Of a stretch of 64,000 nucleotides of DNA, positions 23,331 through 32,505 are shown piece after piece (position 1 is the first letter of the stretch; each line of letters opens with the position of its first letter). A model generated the notes under the pieces. That model was not told the DNA's origin and did no database searches. It worked only from the letters and a program-made list of their open reading frames with translations. Location: the NCBI RefSeq assembly GCF_002943755.1, contig NZ_MQUB01000001.1, forward strand, positions 1,724,501-1,788,500. Direction: 5' to 3'. A program made the translations under genes and the position numbers. The stretch comes from Aureitalea marina (lineage in GTDB: Bacteria > Bacteroidota > Bacteroidia > Flavobacteriales > Flavobacteriaceae).

Positions 23331-26300
23331 CCGTTTCTACAGACGAATTGGTTTTAGACTGGGCGGCCTTGATAACGGCCAACTCGGATCGAGCCTCTGA
23401 GACCACTTCTGGGAATTCGGCAAAATTTTCGATCACGCTTTCCAGGATGTAAGTTGCCTGGTAGGCATCTTCCAAGCCATAGAAGTTCCGAGCCATTAAG
23501 ACCAGGCCTTTCGCTCCATATAGCTTATAACCTGAATAATCACGGGCCAGTTGTTGCACCGAAGCATTGGAAGCTTCAAAATCTCCATCCTGGTTTTTAA
23601 AGTAAGCGTCGTAGTACAGAGCCTCGGCCGCTAACTGCCCTGTGGCTATCTTCAACACCTCCGTGTAGGCCGCACGTGCCTTATCTTCTTCTGCCGTCTC
23701 CATGGCCGAACGGGCAATGATCACTTGGGCATCACTCTTTATGGCGTTGTCTATCTTAGAATTGGCCAGGACCTTTTCAGCATACTGAACGGCTTCGGAA
23801 TAATTTCTGAGCTCGTAATGCGATTTCATGCTGTTGGTCTGGGCGAAGATCACATTCTGAGGGAAATTGGCAACAGTTTCCAAGCGGGATAGATAGGCCA
23901 CGGCCTCCCCATAATCATTCTCGGAAAGCAAGATTTCAGAAAGTCTGGCCAAGGCCTGCTCGGTAAACTCGTTTCGTTCCCGGTCTGCGACGGCTTTGTA
24001 ATGAGGCTTGGCTTCGGTTTTCTCATTGTCACCAAACTGCAATTGGGCCAAGTAGAAATGTGCCTTCAGGGAATGCTTGCCATTGGGGAACTGCTCCAAA
24101 TAATCTGCGAATCGACCCTTGGCCTGCCCAGGTTTGTTTTCCAGATAAGGTCTTTCGGCTGCCTGATAAGCCGCATCGTCCAATTCTGCGTCGGCTACTT
24201 CCACAAAATCCAGGGTTTTTACCCAGCGGGCGTATTCGTCCACCTCGCCCAGGTCTATATAGATGATCTTTGCAGAACTAACCGCTTGCAATGCTTCGGG
24301 GGTGGACGGGAATTCACCGGCAACCTGTTTGAACAATCGCAAGGCCTCCCGGCTATCACCTCCGTTATCATAGATCAGCGCTTTCTTTAATAAGGTCCTG
24401 GCCACAAAACCACTTTCCGGTAACTGTCTTAGCAACTGATCGTAGGCCTCGATGGCGTCTTGGGTTCTGTCCTGTGCAACCAGGGTATTGCCCAATTCGT
24501 ACAAGGCATCGTCCCTATAGATGGAATTTGGATAACGATCTCCGAACTGGGACAAAGCGACTAATTTTTCCTCTATCTTCCCGATGAAACCGTAGCTGAT
24601 GGCCCGTTGGAAGGCCGCGTAATGCTGGTCTGGTGTTCCCTGGGTAATGGCCTGGCTATAATTGTCTATGGCCGCCTGGTAATCGCTGGTCACAAAATAA
24701 CTATCCGCGATCCGGACCAGGGCATCTCTTTTCCGACTGGCTTCCGCACTGGTCTTGGAAACATATTGTTTAAAGCTACTTATCGCTGCGGGATAGTCGT
24801 TCAGTTTGAATTGATTATACCCAATGGCATAGGCACTGTTCTCGAATTCTGGAGTATCCGATGCTCTCGGGAGCTGCATGAACTGCCGATATCCGATCAG
24901 GGACTCGTCGAAATTTGACTGCAAGTAATCGCACTCCGCTATCCAATAGGTCGCCCTGGCAGTATACATGGCATCCCTGGGTTCGCTCAGACTCTTTTGA
25001 AAGAGCTCCCTGGCCTGCTGGAACCGGTTCTCGTTAAAAAGTTCCACCCCGCGGAAGAAAGCGACCTTTTGATAGGCCAACTTATTCTCAAATTTCTTGT
25101 TGTTCTCCAGCAGATCGAGAGCAGCGCCATAGTTCCTGGAACTGATGTAAGAGTCGATCAGCAATTCTTGCAATTCATCGTTGTTCGCGTTATCCGGGTA
25201 CTGATCGATAAAGGACAACAGTACCTCCGGTACTGGCCGGTAACTATTCCCGATCTCATAACTAAGTTTGGCATAATTGAGCCATGCATCTTGTTGGATC
25301 TCGGCCGAGAAATTCATCTCCGAAGCATTTTTAAAAGCATTGAGTGCCTGCTGTTTCTGATCCAGTTTCAAATAACTCTCGGCTAGGTGGTAGTAAGCGT
25401 TTTGTGCGACCTCATCCCGACCGCCTACGATCTTGTTGAATTCTCCTATGGCGTTCTGATAATCTCCCTGTTTGTAGTAGGTATATCCCAATTGGTAATA
25501 GTCCGTATTGGACCAGCGACCATCCTTACCCCTATATCCTTGCAGATATGGCAAGGCCTCATCGTATTGCTCCAGATTGAAATAACTCTCGCCTATGATC
25601 TTGGATAATTCGCTTTTCTCCCGGGCATTGGACTGGTCAAATTGCTCCAGGCCAACCTCGATCGCCTTCTCAAAATTTCCCAGCTTGAAGTTCATATCCG
25701 CCTCGTAGTAGGACAGGCCATGCGCATAGCGATCTATTCCCTTTATCTCCTCAAAATATTCAGTAGCGCTTTGGTAGTCTTCTTCTTCATATGCGATATA
25801 ACCCAAATAATACTTGGACTGCGCACCGTACTTTTCCGAATTGCTCACACGGTTCAGGTATTTTTGGGCCTCTTCATAACGCTTGCTACTGAAGTAGGCA
25901 TAGCCATTATTGAAGTAGAATTGTTCTTTTTGTGCAGCGTTCAAGGCATTTTCGTCCACCTTGTCAAACCACTTCCTGGCGTAGGCGTACTTTCCATTCT
26001 CAAAATAATAATTGGCCACATTGATATAGGCCTCGTTGCGCTTGATGCTTGTTGGATAATCTGCCACAAAAGCTTCCATCAGACCGTCGGCATTTTGTTG
26101 GTTCAAGCGGACCGCACAACTGGCGATATAGTAAGCACAGTCGCCTTGTATCGTCTGATCACTGGACTTCTGCTTGACTCGTGTAAATAAGGTTTGGGCG
26201 GCTAAAAATTGACTGTTCGAAAACAATTCGACCGCTTTGTTATAATCTGAAAGTGGATCGGTAAAAACCGCTGTCTGCTGACCAAATACGGGAAAAATGG

Positions 26301-26340
26301 TCAAGCCAACCAGCAGTAGTAGCAGGAATTGACGGAGCAT
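23317..26340 (-). CDS. Large periplasmic TPR-repeat protein
   Basis: A 1007-residue exported protein made almost entirely of tetratricopeptide repeats. The start is the ATG at 26340 (MLRQFLLLLLVGLTIFPVFG), which gives a clear signal peptide; the frame extends to 26421 but the added residues are hydrophilic. At least fifteen TPR-like units can be seen, for example YYQLGYTYYKQGDYQNAIGE, AYYHLAESYLKLDQKQQALN and DALYELGNTLVAQDRTQDAI. TPR superhelices are protein-binding scaffolds. The gene overlaps or abuts the downstream outer-membrane barrel gene, so the two form one operon; the partner proteins are unknown. Confidence 0.9.
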   Translation of the reverse strand: MLRQFLLLLLVGLTIFPVFGQQTAVFTDPLSDYNKAVELFSNSQFLAAQTLFTRVKQKSSDQTIQGDCAYYIASCAVRLNQQNADGLMEAFVADYPTSIKRNEAYINVANYYFENGKYAYARKWFDKVDENALNAAQKEQFYFNNGYAYFSSKRYEEAQKYLNRVSNSEKYGAQSKYYLGYIAYEEEDYQSATEYFEEIKGIDRYAHGLSYYEADMNFKLGNFEKAIEVGLEQFDQSNAREKSELSKIIGESYFNLEQYDEALPYLQGYRGKDGRWSNTDYYQLGYTYYKQGDYQNAIGEFNKIVGGRDEVAQNAYYHLAESYLKLDQKQQALNAFKNASEMNFSAEIQQDAWLNYAKLSYEIGNSYRPVPEVLLSFIDQYPDNANNDELQELLIDSYISSRNYGAALDLLENNKKFENKLAYQKVAFFRGVELFNENRFQQARELFQKSLSEPRDAMYTARATYWIAECDYLQSNFDESLIGYRQFMQLPRASDTPEFENSAYAIGYNQFKLNDYPAAISSFKQYVSKTSAEASRKRDALVRIADSYFVTSDYQAAIDNYSQAITQGTPDQHYAAFQRAISYGFIGKIEEKLVALSQFGDRYPNSIYRDDALYELGNTLVAQDRTQDAIEAYDQLLRQLPESGFVARTLLKKALIYDNGGDSREALRLFKQVAGEFPSTPEALQAVSSAKIIYIDLGEVDEYARWVKTLDFVEVADAELDDAAYQAAERPYLENKPGQAKGRFADYLEQFPNGKHSLKAHFYLAQLQFGDNEKTEAKPHYKAVADRERNEFTEQALARLSEILLSENDYGEAVAYLSRLETVANFPQNVIFAQTNSMKSHYELRNYSEAVQYAEKVLANSKIDNAIKSDAQVIIARSAMETAEEDKARAAYTEVLKIATGQLAAEALYYDAYFKNQDGDFEASNASVQQLARDYSGYKLYGAKGLVLMARNFYGLEDAYQATYILESVIENFAEFPEVVSEARSELAVIKAAQSKTNSSVETDGND

Positions 26341-26488
26341 GCGATTTGGATTAATTGATTTGATTGATGACGTATTGACATAATAACGGCTCATTTTCCC
26401 GTTAATTATGTAAACGGCCAAACGACCCGTTCAGCTAGCGAAAATTACTGTATTTTTAACCTTCACCTTCGGATCAAATTATTTTCTT

Positions 26489-26959
26489 ATGAAGAATGCA
26501 TTGTTAATAGTGACAGCCCTTCTTTTGAGCGGTCAAATTGTTCATGCCCAAAAAACCAAGGTCCTTGTCGAACGGAATGGAAAAGTGGGAATAGGCACCA
26601 ATCAACCCGATGAATTACTGACCGTTAAGGGAGTTATTCACACGCGGGAGGTGAAGGTCGATATGAAAGGTGCACTGGCTCCGGATTATGTATTTGAGTC
26701 CTACTTTGATGGCGAATCGGAACTCAATCCAAATTATCAATTGATGGAATTGTCCGAATTGAGAACTTATTTGGAGGAGAAAAAGCACCTACCGGGTCTT
26801 CCATCCGCTGCTAATATGCAGCAAGAAGGAATAATGCTAAGAGCGATGAATTTGAAATTACTCGAAAAGATAGAGGAATTGACGATCTACACCTTGCAGC
26901 AACAAGAAACGATCGATCAATTGAACCTTCGTCTGAAAAAGGTCGAAAACAATCAATAA
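26489..26959 (+). CDS. Small secreted protein with tail-fibre-like C-terminal domain
   Basis: A 156-residue exported protein with a signal peptide (MKNALLIVTALLLSGQIVHA). Residues 30-50 (GKVGIGTNQPDELLTVKG) and the block from about 85 (MELSELRTYLEEKKHLPGLP, then GIMLRAMNLKLLEKIEELTI) are a module found at the ends of many Bacteroidota surface and tail-fibre-like proteins, ending in a coiled coil (about 120-155). Here it is almost the entire protein, lacking the long beta-helical stalk seen elsewhere. It lies 14 bp upstream of ftsE, so the two are probably co-transcribed. Function unknown. Confidence 0.78.
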   Translation: MKNALLIVTALLLSGQIVHAQKTKVLVERNGKVGIGTNQPDELLTVKGVIHTREVKVDMKGALAPDYVFESYFDGESELNPNYQLMELSELRTYLEEKKHLPGLPSAANMQQEGIMLRAMNLKLLEKIEELTIYTLQQQETIDQLNLRLKKVENNQ

Positions 26960-26973
26960 TAAAAGCCCCAAAA

Positions 26974-27657
26974 ATGAGCGAAATCGTCCTCAGTCTTAAA
27001 AATGCATCTATTTTCCAACGGGAGAACCTGATCCTTTCCGATGTAACGGTCAAGATAAAAAAGGGAGATTTTGTCTACCTCATCGGGAAGACCGGAAGTG
27101 GTAAAAGTAGTTTCATGAAGACCCTTTACGGGGATATCCCACTTCAAAAAGGGCAGGGCACCATCGTTGGATTTGATCTGTCTACCCTGGCGGAACGGGA
27201 AATACCTTTTCTAAGACGCAAACTGGGCGTTGTATTCCAGGATTTCCAGTTATTGAACGACAGGACGGTCAAAGATAATCTGGCTTTCGTACTAACGGCA
27301 ACAGGCTGGAAGGATAAGGCCAAGCAAGATCAGCGCATCAACGAGGTGCTTGAGAAGGTAGGAATGAAGACCAAGGATTTCAAATATCCCTATCAATTGT
27401 CTGGAGGAGAGCAACAGCGAGTAGCCATAGCCCGGGCTTTATTGAACGATCCGGAACTGATCCTGGCCGATGAGCCAACAGGTAACTTAGATCCTCAAAC
27501 CAGCGTAGAGGTCATGGAAGTACTAAAAGAGATCAACCAGAACGGGAATACCATCTTAATGGCCACCCACGACTATGCCCTGATCCTGAAATACCCGTAT
27601 AAAACCCTTAAATGCGACGATCACCAGATCTTCGAGGTGGTTCAGAAAACCGTTTGA
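26974..27657 (+). CDS. ftsE: Cell division ATP-binding protein FtsE
   Basis: A 227-residue ABC ATPase that works with the FtsX permease to control peptidoglycan hydrolases at the septum. It has Walker A GKTGSGKS (residues 38-45), the Q-loop in VVFQDFQLL (near 86), signature [15 protein letters not shown] (near 143), Walker [14 protein letters not shown] (near 160) and the H-switch in ATHDYALIL (near 196). The [10 protein letters not shown] pattern and length are typical of FtsE. No ftsX is adjacent; splitting of ftsE and ftsX is common in Flavobacteriia. It converges with the protease gene with a one-base gap. Confidence 0.88.
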   Translation: MSEIVLSLKNASIFQRENLILSDVTVKIKKGDFVYLIGKTGSGKSSFMKTLYGDIPLQKGQGTIVGFDLSTLAEREIPFLRRKLGVVFQDFQLLNDRTVKDNLAFVLTATGWKDKAKQDQRINEVLEKVGMKTKDFKYPYQLSGGEQQRVAIARALLNDPELILADEPTGNLDPQTSVEVMEVLKEINQNGNTILMATHDYALILKYPYKTLKCDDHQIFEVVQKTV

Positions 27658-27658
27658 T

Positions 27659-29314
27659 CTAGTCTGATCGCTTATTCAGTTTACAGTTTTGCTCCATATC
27701 GGAGTCTATCTTCAAATGAACTGATCCATCGGGTCCGGGTTTGAAGTGAGTCCCCTCTTCCAAAATTACAGCTGTTGATGCGGTAAGTTCCAATTGAGCA
27801 GATTCCAGAATCTCCAGGTCACTAAAGCACACTTCTTTAGAAAAGGATCTAACCGGGAAATTCCAGCGATCAAATCGTTGATTGCTTATTCTTGCTGTAG
27901 CTTCCGGGTTAAATAGATCGTGAACCAGTTTAACCGCACGGCCACTGTGTAACATGCCCGCTCCATAGTTACCTCGGAAAGGCTCATTCACAGCGATTTT
28001 GTCCAGCCTGGTCGCAGTTAGTTTCAAAATAGGTTCTATCTCCTTGGCTGAAAGGCAAGGATAGAGAGACAACATCAATCCGATAGTACCGGTCACAAAT
28101 GGCGCAGATACAGAGGTGGCTGCCGTTTCAATATATTGGACTTTATCCTCCAAAATCAGTGCTGAACCTTGCAGGACACCGACGGCCGGCGCAACCAGGT
28201 CTACCTCCGAATTTAAAGTGGCTGTCGCTACCGGATAAATTCGCATAGGATTGCCTATTCGACCATCTTTATAGCCAGCTGTCCGACCAACAAAGCCAAA
28301 GATGTTTTCAACATAGGGTTTCCCCGATTTTTGGTATTTCAAATTGTCCTCAGGTCTCTCGTACTTCCACATCACAGATGAAACTGAGATCACCTTATCG
28401 TAAGATGCAGGATACATATAGTCCTGTCCTTTGTTTTCCGACCAAGGCTTGTTTCCAGCTCCAGCGACCAATACGGTTCCTTGGGCAAACATTTCATCCA
28501 CCGCGGCCTGACCGGTATCATAAAATCGGGAGCTAACCCAACTACAATTGATCACCCTAACGCCATCGTCCGAAAGCTCTCTGAGTTGTTTAAAGTCTCG
28601 GAATCCTCCATAACGGGTAGCGGCTAGGTTACAATCGTAGCAAATGCCCGGGATACCTACCCCATTATCACCTCTCGCTCCAAGTACAGCAGCAACTCCA
28701 GAACCATGACCATTGGATTGAGTAGAAAGTTGATAGACCTTTACCTTTCCTGCAAATTCCGGATGCAGTGTATCAATTATTCCATCGGCTACACCTAAGA
28801 CGGTTTGGGGAGTTCCGGTAGAATAGTACCAGGCCTGTGGCAACCCCAACACATCCAAATAATCCAGCATGGCCTCCGCTCCCTGATTGCTTCCAATGGT
28901 ACTGGTCGATCCGTAATCATTGGGCTCATAGATCTTCATTTCATCCTCCGACCATCGTTTACCCTTACTGAAAAGAGATGAGGAATTCTTTTTCAAGTCT
29001 TCTATTAGCCCCTTCCCACTAGTTCGAACAAAGAACTTTCGGATTCCCTCTCTTCCGGCTGTACCAGCCTTGGTCTCCGTAAACTGATAAATATCGTATT
29101 TGGACAATACAGCCTTTAGCTTTTGATCACGACCGGTGTAGCCCATTTTCCCATTGGTCATTGCGAACTCCGGCTGCCAATTGGCATCCTCGGTCTCCAA
29201 GGTATACCAAGCTTCCTGCTGAGCTTGAACAGTCCAAGTCGAATTCAAAAGAAGACCTATCAGGAGAAAAAATGAAAGCCGAAGAGTGTATCCTTGATGT
29301 TGTTGTGTTTTCAC
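27659..29314 (-). CDS. Subtilisin-like (S8) secreted serine protease
   Basis: A 551-residue secreted protease. Residues 1-32 are the signal peptide and about 33-135 a propeptide-like region. The catalytic triad is present in altered contexts: Asp177 (LGVADGIIDTLHPEF), His203 (NGHGSGVAA) and Ser401 (ATSVSAPFVTG), with the oxyanion Asn288 in VAGAGN. The usual GTSMAAPHVAG is therefore replaced by ATSVSAPFVTG. The C-terminal 80 residues form a beta-rich segment ending NCKLNKRSD. Translation appears to begin at a GTG (29314) preceded closely by TATCTTTT, a near match to the -7 element. It probably acts at the cell surface or outside the cell. No type IX sorting domain is obvious. Confidence 0.88.
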   Translation of the reverse strand: MKTQQHQGYTLRLSFFLLIGLLLNSTWTVQAQQEAWYTLETEDANWQPEFAMTNGKMGYTGRDQKLKAVLSKYDIYQFTETKAGTAGREGIRKFFVRTSGKGLIEDLKKNSSSLFSKGKRWSEDEMKIYEPNDYGSTSTIGSNQGAEAMLDYLDVLGLPQAWYYSTGTPQTVLGVADGIIDTLHPEFAGKVKVYQLSTQSNGHGSGVAAVLGARGDNGVGIPGICYDCNLAATRYGGFRDFKQLRELSDDGVRVINCSWVSSRFYDTGQAAVDEMFAQGTVLVAGAGNKPWSENKGQDYMYPASYDKVISVSSVMWKYERPEDNLKYQKSGKPYVENIFGFVGRTAGYKDGRIGNPMRIYPVATATLNSEVDLVAPAVGVLQGSALILEDKVQYIETAATSVSAPFVTGTIGLMLSLYPCLSAKEIEPILKLTATRLDKIAVNEPFRGNYGAGMLHSGRAVKLVHDLFNPEATARISNQRFDRWNFPVRSFSKEVCFSDLEILESAQLELTASTAVILEEGTHFKPGPDGSVHLKIDSDMEQNCKLNKRSD

Positions 29315-29391
29315 TATGAAAAGATACTGATTCTGCGGAAATCTAATGGATTAACCTCGCTTTTTAAAAAATGGTAATTTAGCTTCTGTCT

Positions 29392-30258
29392 ATGCTATCG
29401 GTCCTCATACCCACTCACAATGATGATGTCCAGCCACTTTTGATGGAATTGGATCAGCAGCGATCCGAGTTGGACACTGCTGTAGAGATCATTGTTTGGG
29501 ATGATGCCTCAGATCAGCTCACCAGTGAATCACTGCAAATCTTAACATCTCCAGGTTTTAAACAGTTTAGAAGTGAAAAGAACCAGGGACGATCTACCAC
29601 GAGAAATCTGCTGACCGGCAAAGCTAAGTACGATTGGCTACTCTTCCTGGATGCCGATACCTTACCGGTTAATCCAGATTTTCTGCAGCAGTATGTAAAA
29701 AGTATCCAGACCGAACCCCGTTTAGTTCATGGGGGCATCAGCTATTCGGAGCAGGTTCCGGATAAGGAATACCGCTTAAGATGGGCCTACGGCCGCCGCA
29801 GGGAAATGCAAACTCTGGAGCGAAGAAATGTCAATCCTCATTTGGTCATGACAGGAAATTTGATGATCCAAAAGCAGTTGTTCCTTGATCTGAACAAAGA
29901 CATTGGCAATTTTTATGGGGACGACCTGCTGATCTCGGATCGTATCCGAAAAAAAGGTATCGAAGTTTTGCATATCGAAAATCCGGTCTGGCACCTGGGT
30001 CTGGAGCCTTCCGATCTCTACCTGAGCAAACTGCTGGAATCCGACCGCGTACGTTACGCACTGGAATCCGACGGAACACTCTCTCCAGACCTGACACGGA
30101 TCCAACAGTTCCATCATCGGTACAAATGGTTGATGCCATTCTACAGAGTCTGCTACGCTCCATGGAAAGAAGGAGCTAGAAGGAATTTAATCGGAGAAAA
30201 TCCCTCCATACGAACGCTGGATCTTTATCGTTTGTATCACTACGGAAAGAATATCTAA
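29392..30258 (+). CDS. Family 2 glycosyltransferase
   Basis: A 288-residue GT-A glycosyltransferase of family 2, expected to transfer a sugar from a nucleotide donor during surface-glycan assembly. The N-terminal MLSVLIPTHNDDVQPLLMEL and the metal-binding LFLDADTLPVNPDF (DAD near residue 86) are diagnostic; an acceptor-site GDDLLISDRIRKKG segment follows near 180. It opens the glycan locus and is followed after one base by a second GT2 gene on the same strand, so the two are co-translated. Donor and acceptor are unknown. Confidence 0.9.
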   Translation: MLSVLIPTHNDDVQPLLMELDQQRSELDTAVEIIVWDDASDQLTSESLQILTSPGFKQFRSEKNQGRSTTRNLLTGKAKYDWLLFLDADTLPVNPDFLQQYVKSIQTEPRLVHGGISYSEQVPDKEYRLRWAYGRRREMQTLERRNVNPHLVMTGNLMIQKQLFLDLNKDIGNFYGDDLLISDRIRKKGIEVLHIENPVWHLGLEPSDLYLSKLLESDRVRYALESDGTLSPDLTRIQQFHHRYKWLMPFYRVCYAPWKEGARRNLIGENPSIRTLDLYRLYHYGKNI

Positions 30259-30259
30259 C

Positions 30260-31186
30260 ATGGAATCAGGGATTTCCGTTATCATAACCGTTTACAACAA
30301 GGCAGAATACCTGACCGATACCATAAGGTCAGTGCTGAATCAGTCCTTTACTGATTTTGAGCTCATCCTCTGGAACGATGGCTCGACTGACAATAGCCAA
30401 AAGGTGATAGATACATTTCGGGATGTGAGGATTAAAAAATTCGAGGACAAGAACAGGGGTGTTAGTGAGGCAAGAAATCGAGCAGTAAAACAAGCCGCTC
30501 ATCACTTCCTGGCATTTTTAGATGCTGATGATCAGTGGCTTCCAGATCATTTAGAAGAATTGAACCGAATGCGATCCACCTATGACAACGCCTCATTTTT
30601 TGCTACAAATTCTAAGTTGATCATCGGAGATAAGACCTTAGAGAGAAATTATAGCTTACACGCAGTCAACACAATCCAGGAAGTCGATTTTTTTGAAGCC
30701 AGTATGCGCGATTCGATCGTGAATAGCTCGACAATTGGTGTTTACAGAGAAGCATTTGACGCAGTCGGTGGTTTTGATCCCAGTCTAAAGAGTGGTGAGG
30801 ATACCGATCTTTTTATCAGACTCGGCTTCAATTATTCCGTAGTTTTTAGTCCGAGAGTTACCAGCCGGATATATAGAACACCCGACAGTCTGTCCCAAAC
30901 AGCGACAGATCTAGCCAAAAAGCCGGATTTCAGTGCGTACGCAGAAGAAGAAAAGCAACGGCCGGCTGTTAAGGCTTATCTTGACCTCAACCGATATGCG
31001 CTTTGTCTGCAAGCCAGACTAAACCAGGACGAGGTTCAATTTGATCGTTTCTATCAGCAGTTAGACGTTCAAAATCTCAACAAAAAACAACGTTTTCTGC
31101 TGGGCCAGAGTAAAGATGCCCTGATCAAATTGAAGAAACTACAGGATTTTGGCCGCCGATTAGGGTTTAGATGGGGCGCCTTTTGA
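30260..31186 (+). CDS. Family 2 glycosyltransferase
   Basis: A 308-residue GT2 enzyme. It starts MESGISVIITVYNKAEYLTD and has the DxD-type motif AFLDADDQWLPDH near residue 88 and GGFDPSLKSGEDTDLFIRLG near 170, the acceptor-binding EDTD region. It is one base downstream of the previous GT2. Its last 27 bases overlap the 3' end of the oppositely oriented fdtA, so both stop codons lie inside the other gene. The sugar specificity cannot be read from the sequence. Confidence 0.9.
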   Translation: MESGISVIITVYNKAEYLTDTIRSVLNQSFTDFELILWNDGSTDNSQKVIDTFRDVRIKKFEDKNRGVSEARNRAVKQAAHHFLAFLDADDQWLPDHLEELNRMRSTYDNASFFATNSKLIIGDKTLERNYSLHAVNTIQEVDFFEASMRDSIVNSSTIGVYREAFDAVGGFDPSLKSGEDTDLFIRLGFNYSVVFSPRVTSRIYRTPDSLSQTATDLAKKPDFSAYAEEEKQRPAVKAYLDLNRYALCLQARLNQDEVQFDRFYQQLDVQNLNKKQRFLLGQSKDALIKLKKLQDFGRRLGFRWGAF

Positions 31187-31570
31187 GCGCAGGAACTCAT
31201 TGTAGGAACGTAGATAATCCCCCTCGTCAAATTCGCCTGAAGAAAGAACCAGGCACACCGCACCAGAAGAGAAATTCTCCAGTTCTCTCCATGTCCCGGT
31301 AGGGATCAGCAGACCCCTGTCAGGTTTATTCAAGCTAATTACTTCCCTGTGATGACCATCGTCCAGAATTACATCGAAACTACCGCTAACAGCGATCAGG
31401 AACTCCATTTGCTCTTTATGAGCATGCCCACCTCGACGGGAGTCAGAGGGAACATCGAAGAGATAATAAACTCGTTTTGTAGCAAAAGGCAAGACATCCT
31501 TCTCAATAACCGCCAGATTACCCCTGGGGTCTGTGATCTTCGGTATGCTAATAATCTGGTAATCTGACAT
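31160..31570 (-). CDS. fdtA: dTDP-4-dehydro-6-deoxyglucose 3,4-ketoisomerase (FdtA-like cupin)
   Basis: A 136-residue cupin of the FdtA/WxcM C-terminal family, which moves the keto group of dTDP-4-keto-6-deoxyglucose from C4 to C3 so that a 3-amino sugar can be formed. The catalytic histidines are His49 and His51 in RRGGHAHKEQ, at the same residue numbers as in characterised FdtA. Residues 16-17 are Arg-Gly (DPRGNLAVIE); as I recall, this pair distinguishes FdtA (galacto product, Fuc3N) from QdtA (Tyr-Arg, gluco product, Qui3N), so FdtA is favoured. The matching aminotransferase lies at 37704-38810. The gene is one base downstream of a GT2 gene on the same strand. RmlA and RmlB, which supply the substrate, are not in the window. 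Confidence 0.85.
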   Translation of the reverse strand: MSDYQIISIPKITDPRGNLAVIEKDVLPFATKRVYYLFDVPSDSRRGGHAHKEQMEFLIAVSGSFDVILDDGHHREVISLNKPDRGLLIPTGTWRELENFSSGAVCLVLSSGEFDEGDYLRSYNEFLRSKGAPSKP

Positions 31571-31571
31571 C

Positions 31572-32387
31572 TTATCTAATTTCCTGTCCCCCTCTGAGAA
31601 GAGATCGATATTTGGCTATCCCTCTAAAGCCTGTTCTCACTTTATGCGAGATCTCGGAACTCTTAATATACCCATGAGTTTTGAGAAAGCGCACGTATTT
31701 CAGCACCCAAAGATAGGACCAAAATCCATTATACTTGAATTGCAAGGCCGCCCTGGCGAAGACCACCCTATCACTTCCTTCGTCCTTGCCCGAACTAAAC
31801 TCCGGATGAGACAAGATAGCTTGCGGGTAGAAATAGGTGGGCAAGCCCGCCTCCAGGCAGTTCCGCATAAAAACATATTCGTTGGCCGTCCCAAAAGTGG
31901 TTCCAAGTCCAAAATGAATGTTATATCCCACCTTATGGTCCAACAAGGACTTCCGCCTAAAACTGATCACCACTCCGTTTACCGTATCTGCTGAGGCCAC
32001 ATTATGAGCAGTAACATCCGGATAACTCCTATAGGGTGTCCCGTCAGAATTATTCATTTTAAACGTGATCACAGCTGCATCCGAATAGTGTTCAAAGGCC
32101 TGATGAATAATTGCATCCAATTCGGGTTCATAGACAACATCATCGTCCGCCACCAGACAAATATCGCTCTGTGCATGGGCTATAGCCATGTTCCGGCTTT
32201 GCGGCAAGCCTCGATCCGAAGTATTGATCACCCGGACGTTTTCCCGATCTGACTCTAACTGCTTATCCTCGTCGGTCTGATTGACGATCAGCACCCTGAA
32301 ATCGGACAATTGATTGTGCTCAAACATGGCTTCCAGAAAGGAAAGATCTGTTTTGAACATGGTCGAGATAAGGATTTCTATAGGCAC
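31572..32387 (-). CDS. Family 2 glycosyltransferase
   Basis: A 271-residue GT-A enzyme with MPIEILISTMFKTDLSFLEA at the N-terminus and a DDD metal motif in LVADDDVVYEPEL near residue 86. The FGTANEYVFMRNCLEAGLPT segment (near 170) matches the acceptor region of GT2 enzymes. A C-terminal hydrophobic/basic stretch (KYNGFWSYLWVLKYVRFL) may associate with the membrane. One base separates it from fdtA downstream, so both are expressed together, which hints that this enzyme transfers the FdtA-derived amino sugar (inference). Confidence 0.88.
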   Translation of the reverse strand: MPIEILISTMFKTDLSFLEAMFEHNQLSDFRVLIVNQTDEDKQLESDRENVRVINTSDRGLPQSRNMAIAHAQSDICLVADDDVVYEPELDAIIHQAFEHYSDAAVITFKMNNSDGTPYRSYPDVTAHNVASADTVNGVVISFRRKSLLDHKVGYNIHFGLGTTFGTANEYVFMRNCLEAGLPTYFYPQAILSHPEFSSGKDEGSDRVVFARAALQFKYNGFWSYLWVLKYVRFLKTHGYIKSSEISHKVRTGFRGIAKYRSLLRGGQEIR

Positions 32388-32405
32388 TGTAAAGTTGGGC
32401 TTTTG

Positions 32406-32413
32406 TATCTTTG
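32406..32413 (+). promoter_or_regulatory. -7 element (TATCTTTG)
   Basis: TATCTTTG on the plus strand is an exact TAnnTTTG match, 92 nt upstream of the glycosyltransferase at 32506. The long 5' region (32414-32505) shows no strong hairpin. Confidence 0.5.
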
Positions 32414-32505
32414 ATTACTACTTAAACGTAATTCGTGGGTACTTGCAAATTTAATTTTTTAGGCGAAAGCTCGAAGTTTGATCGGCCCGGAAAATTATCC
32501 TCCAG

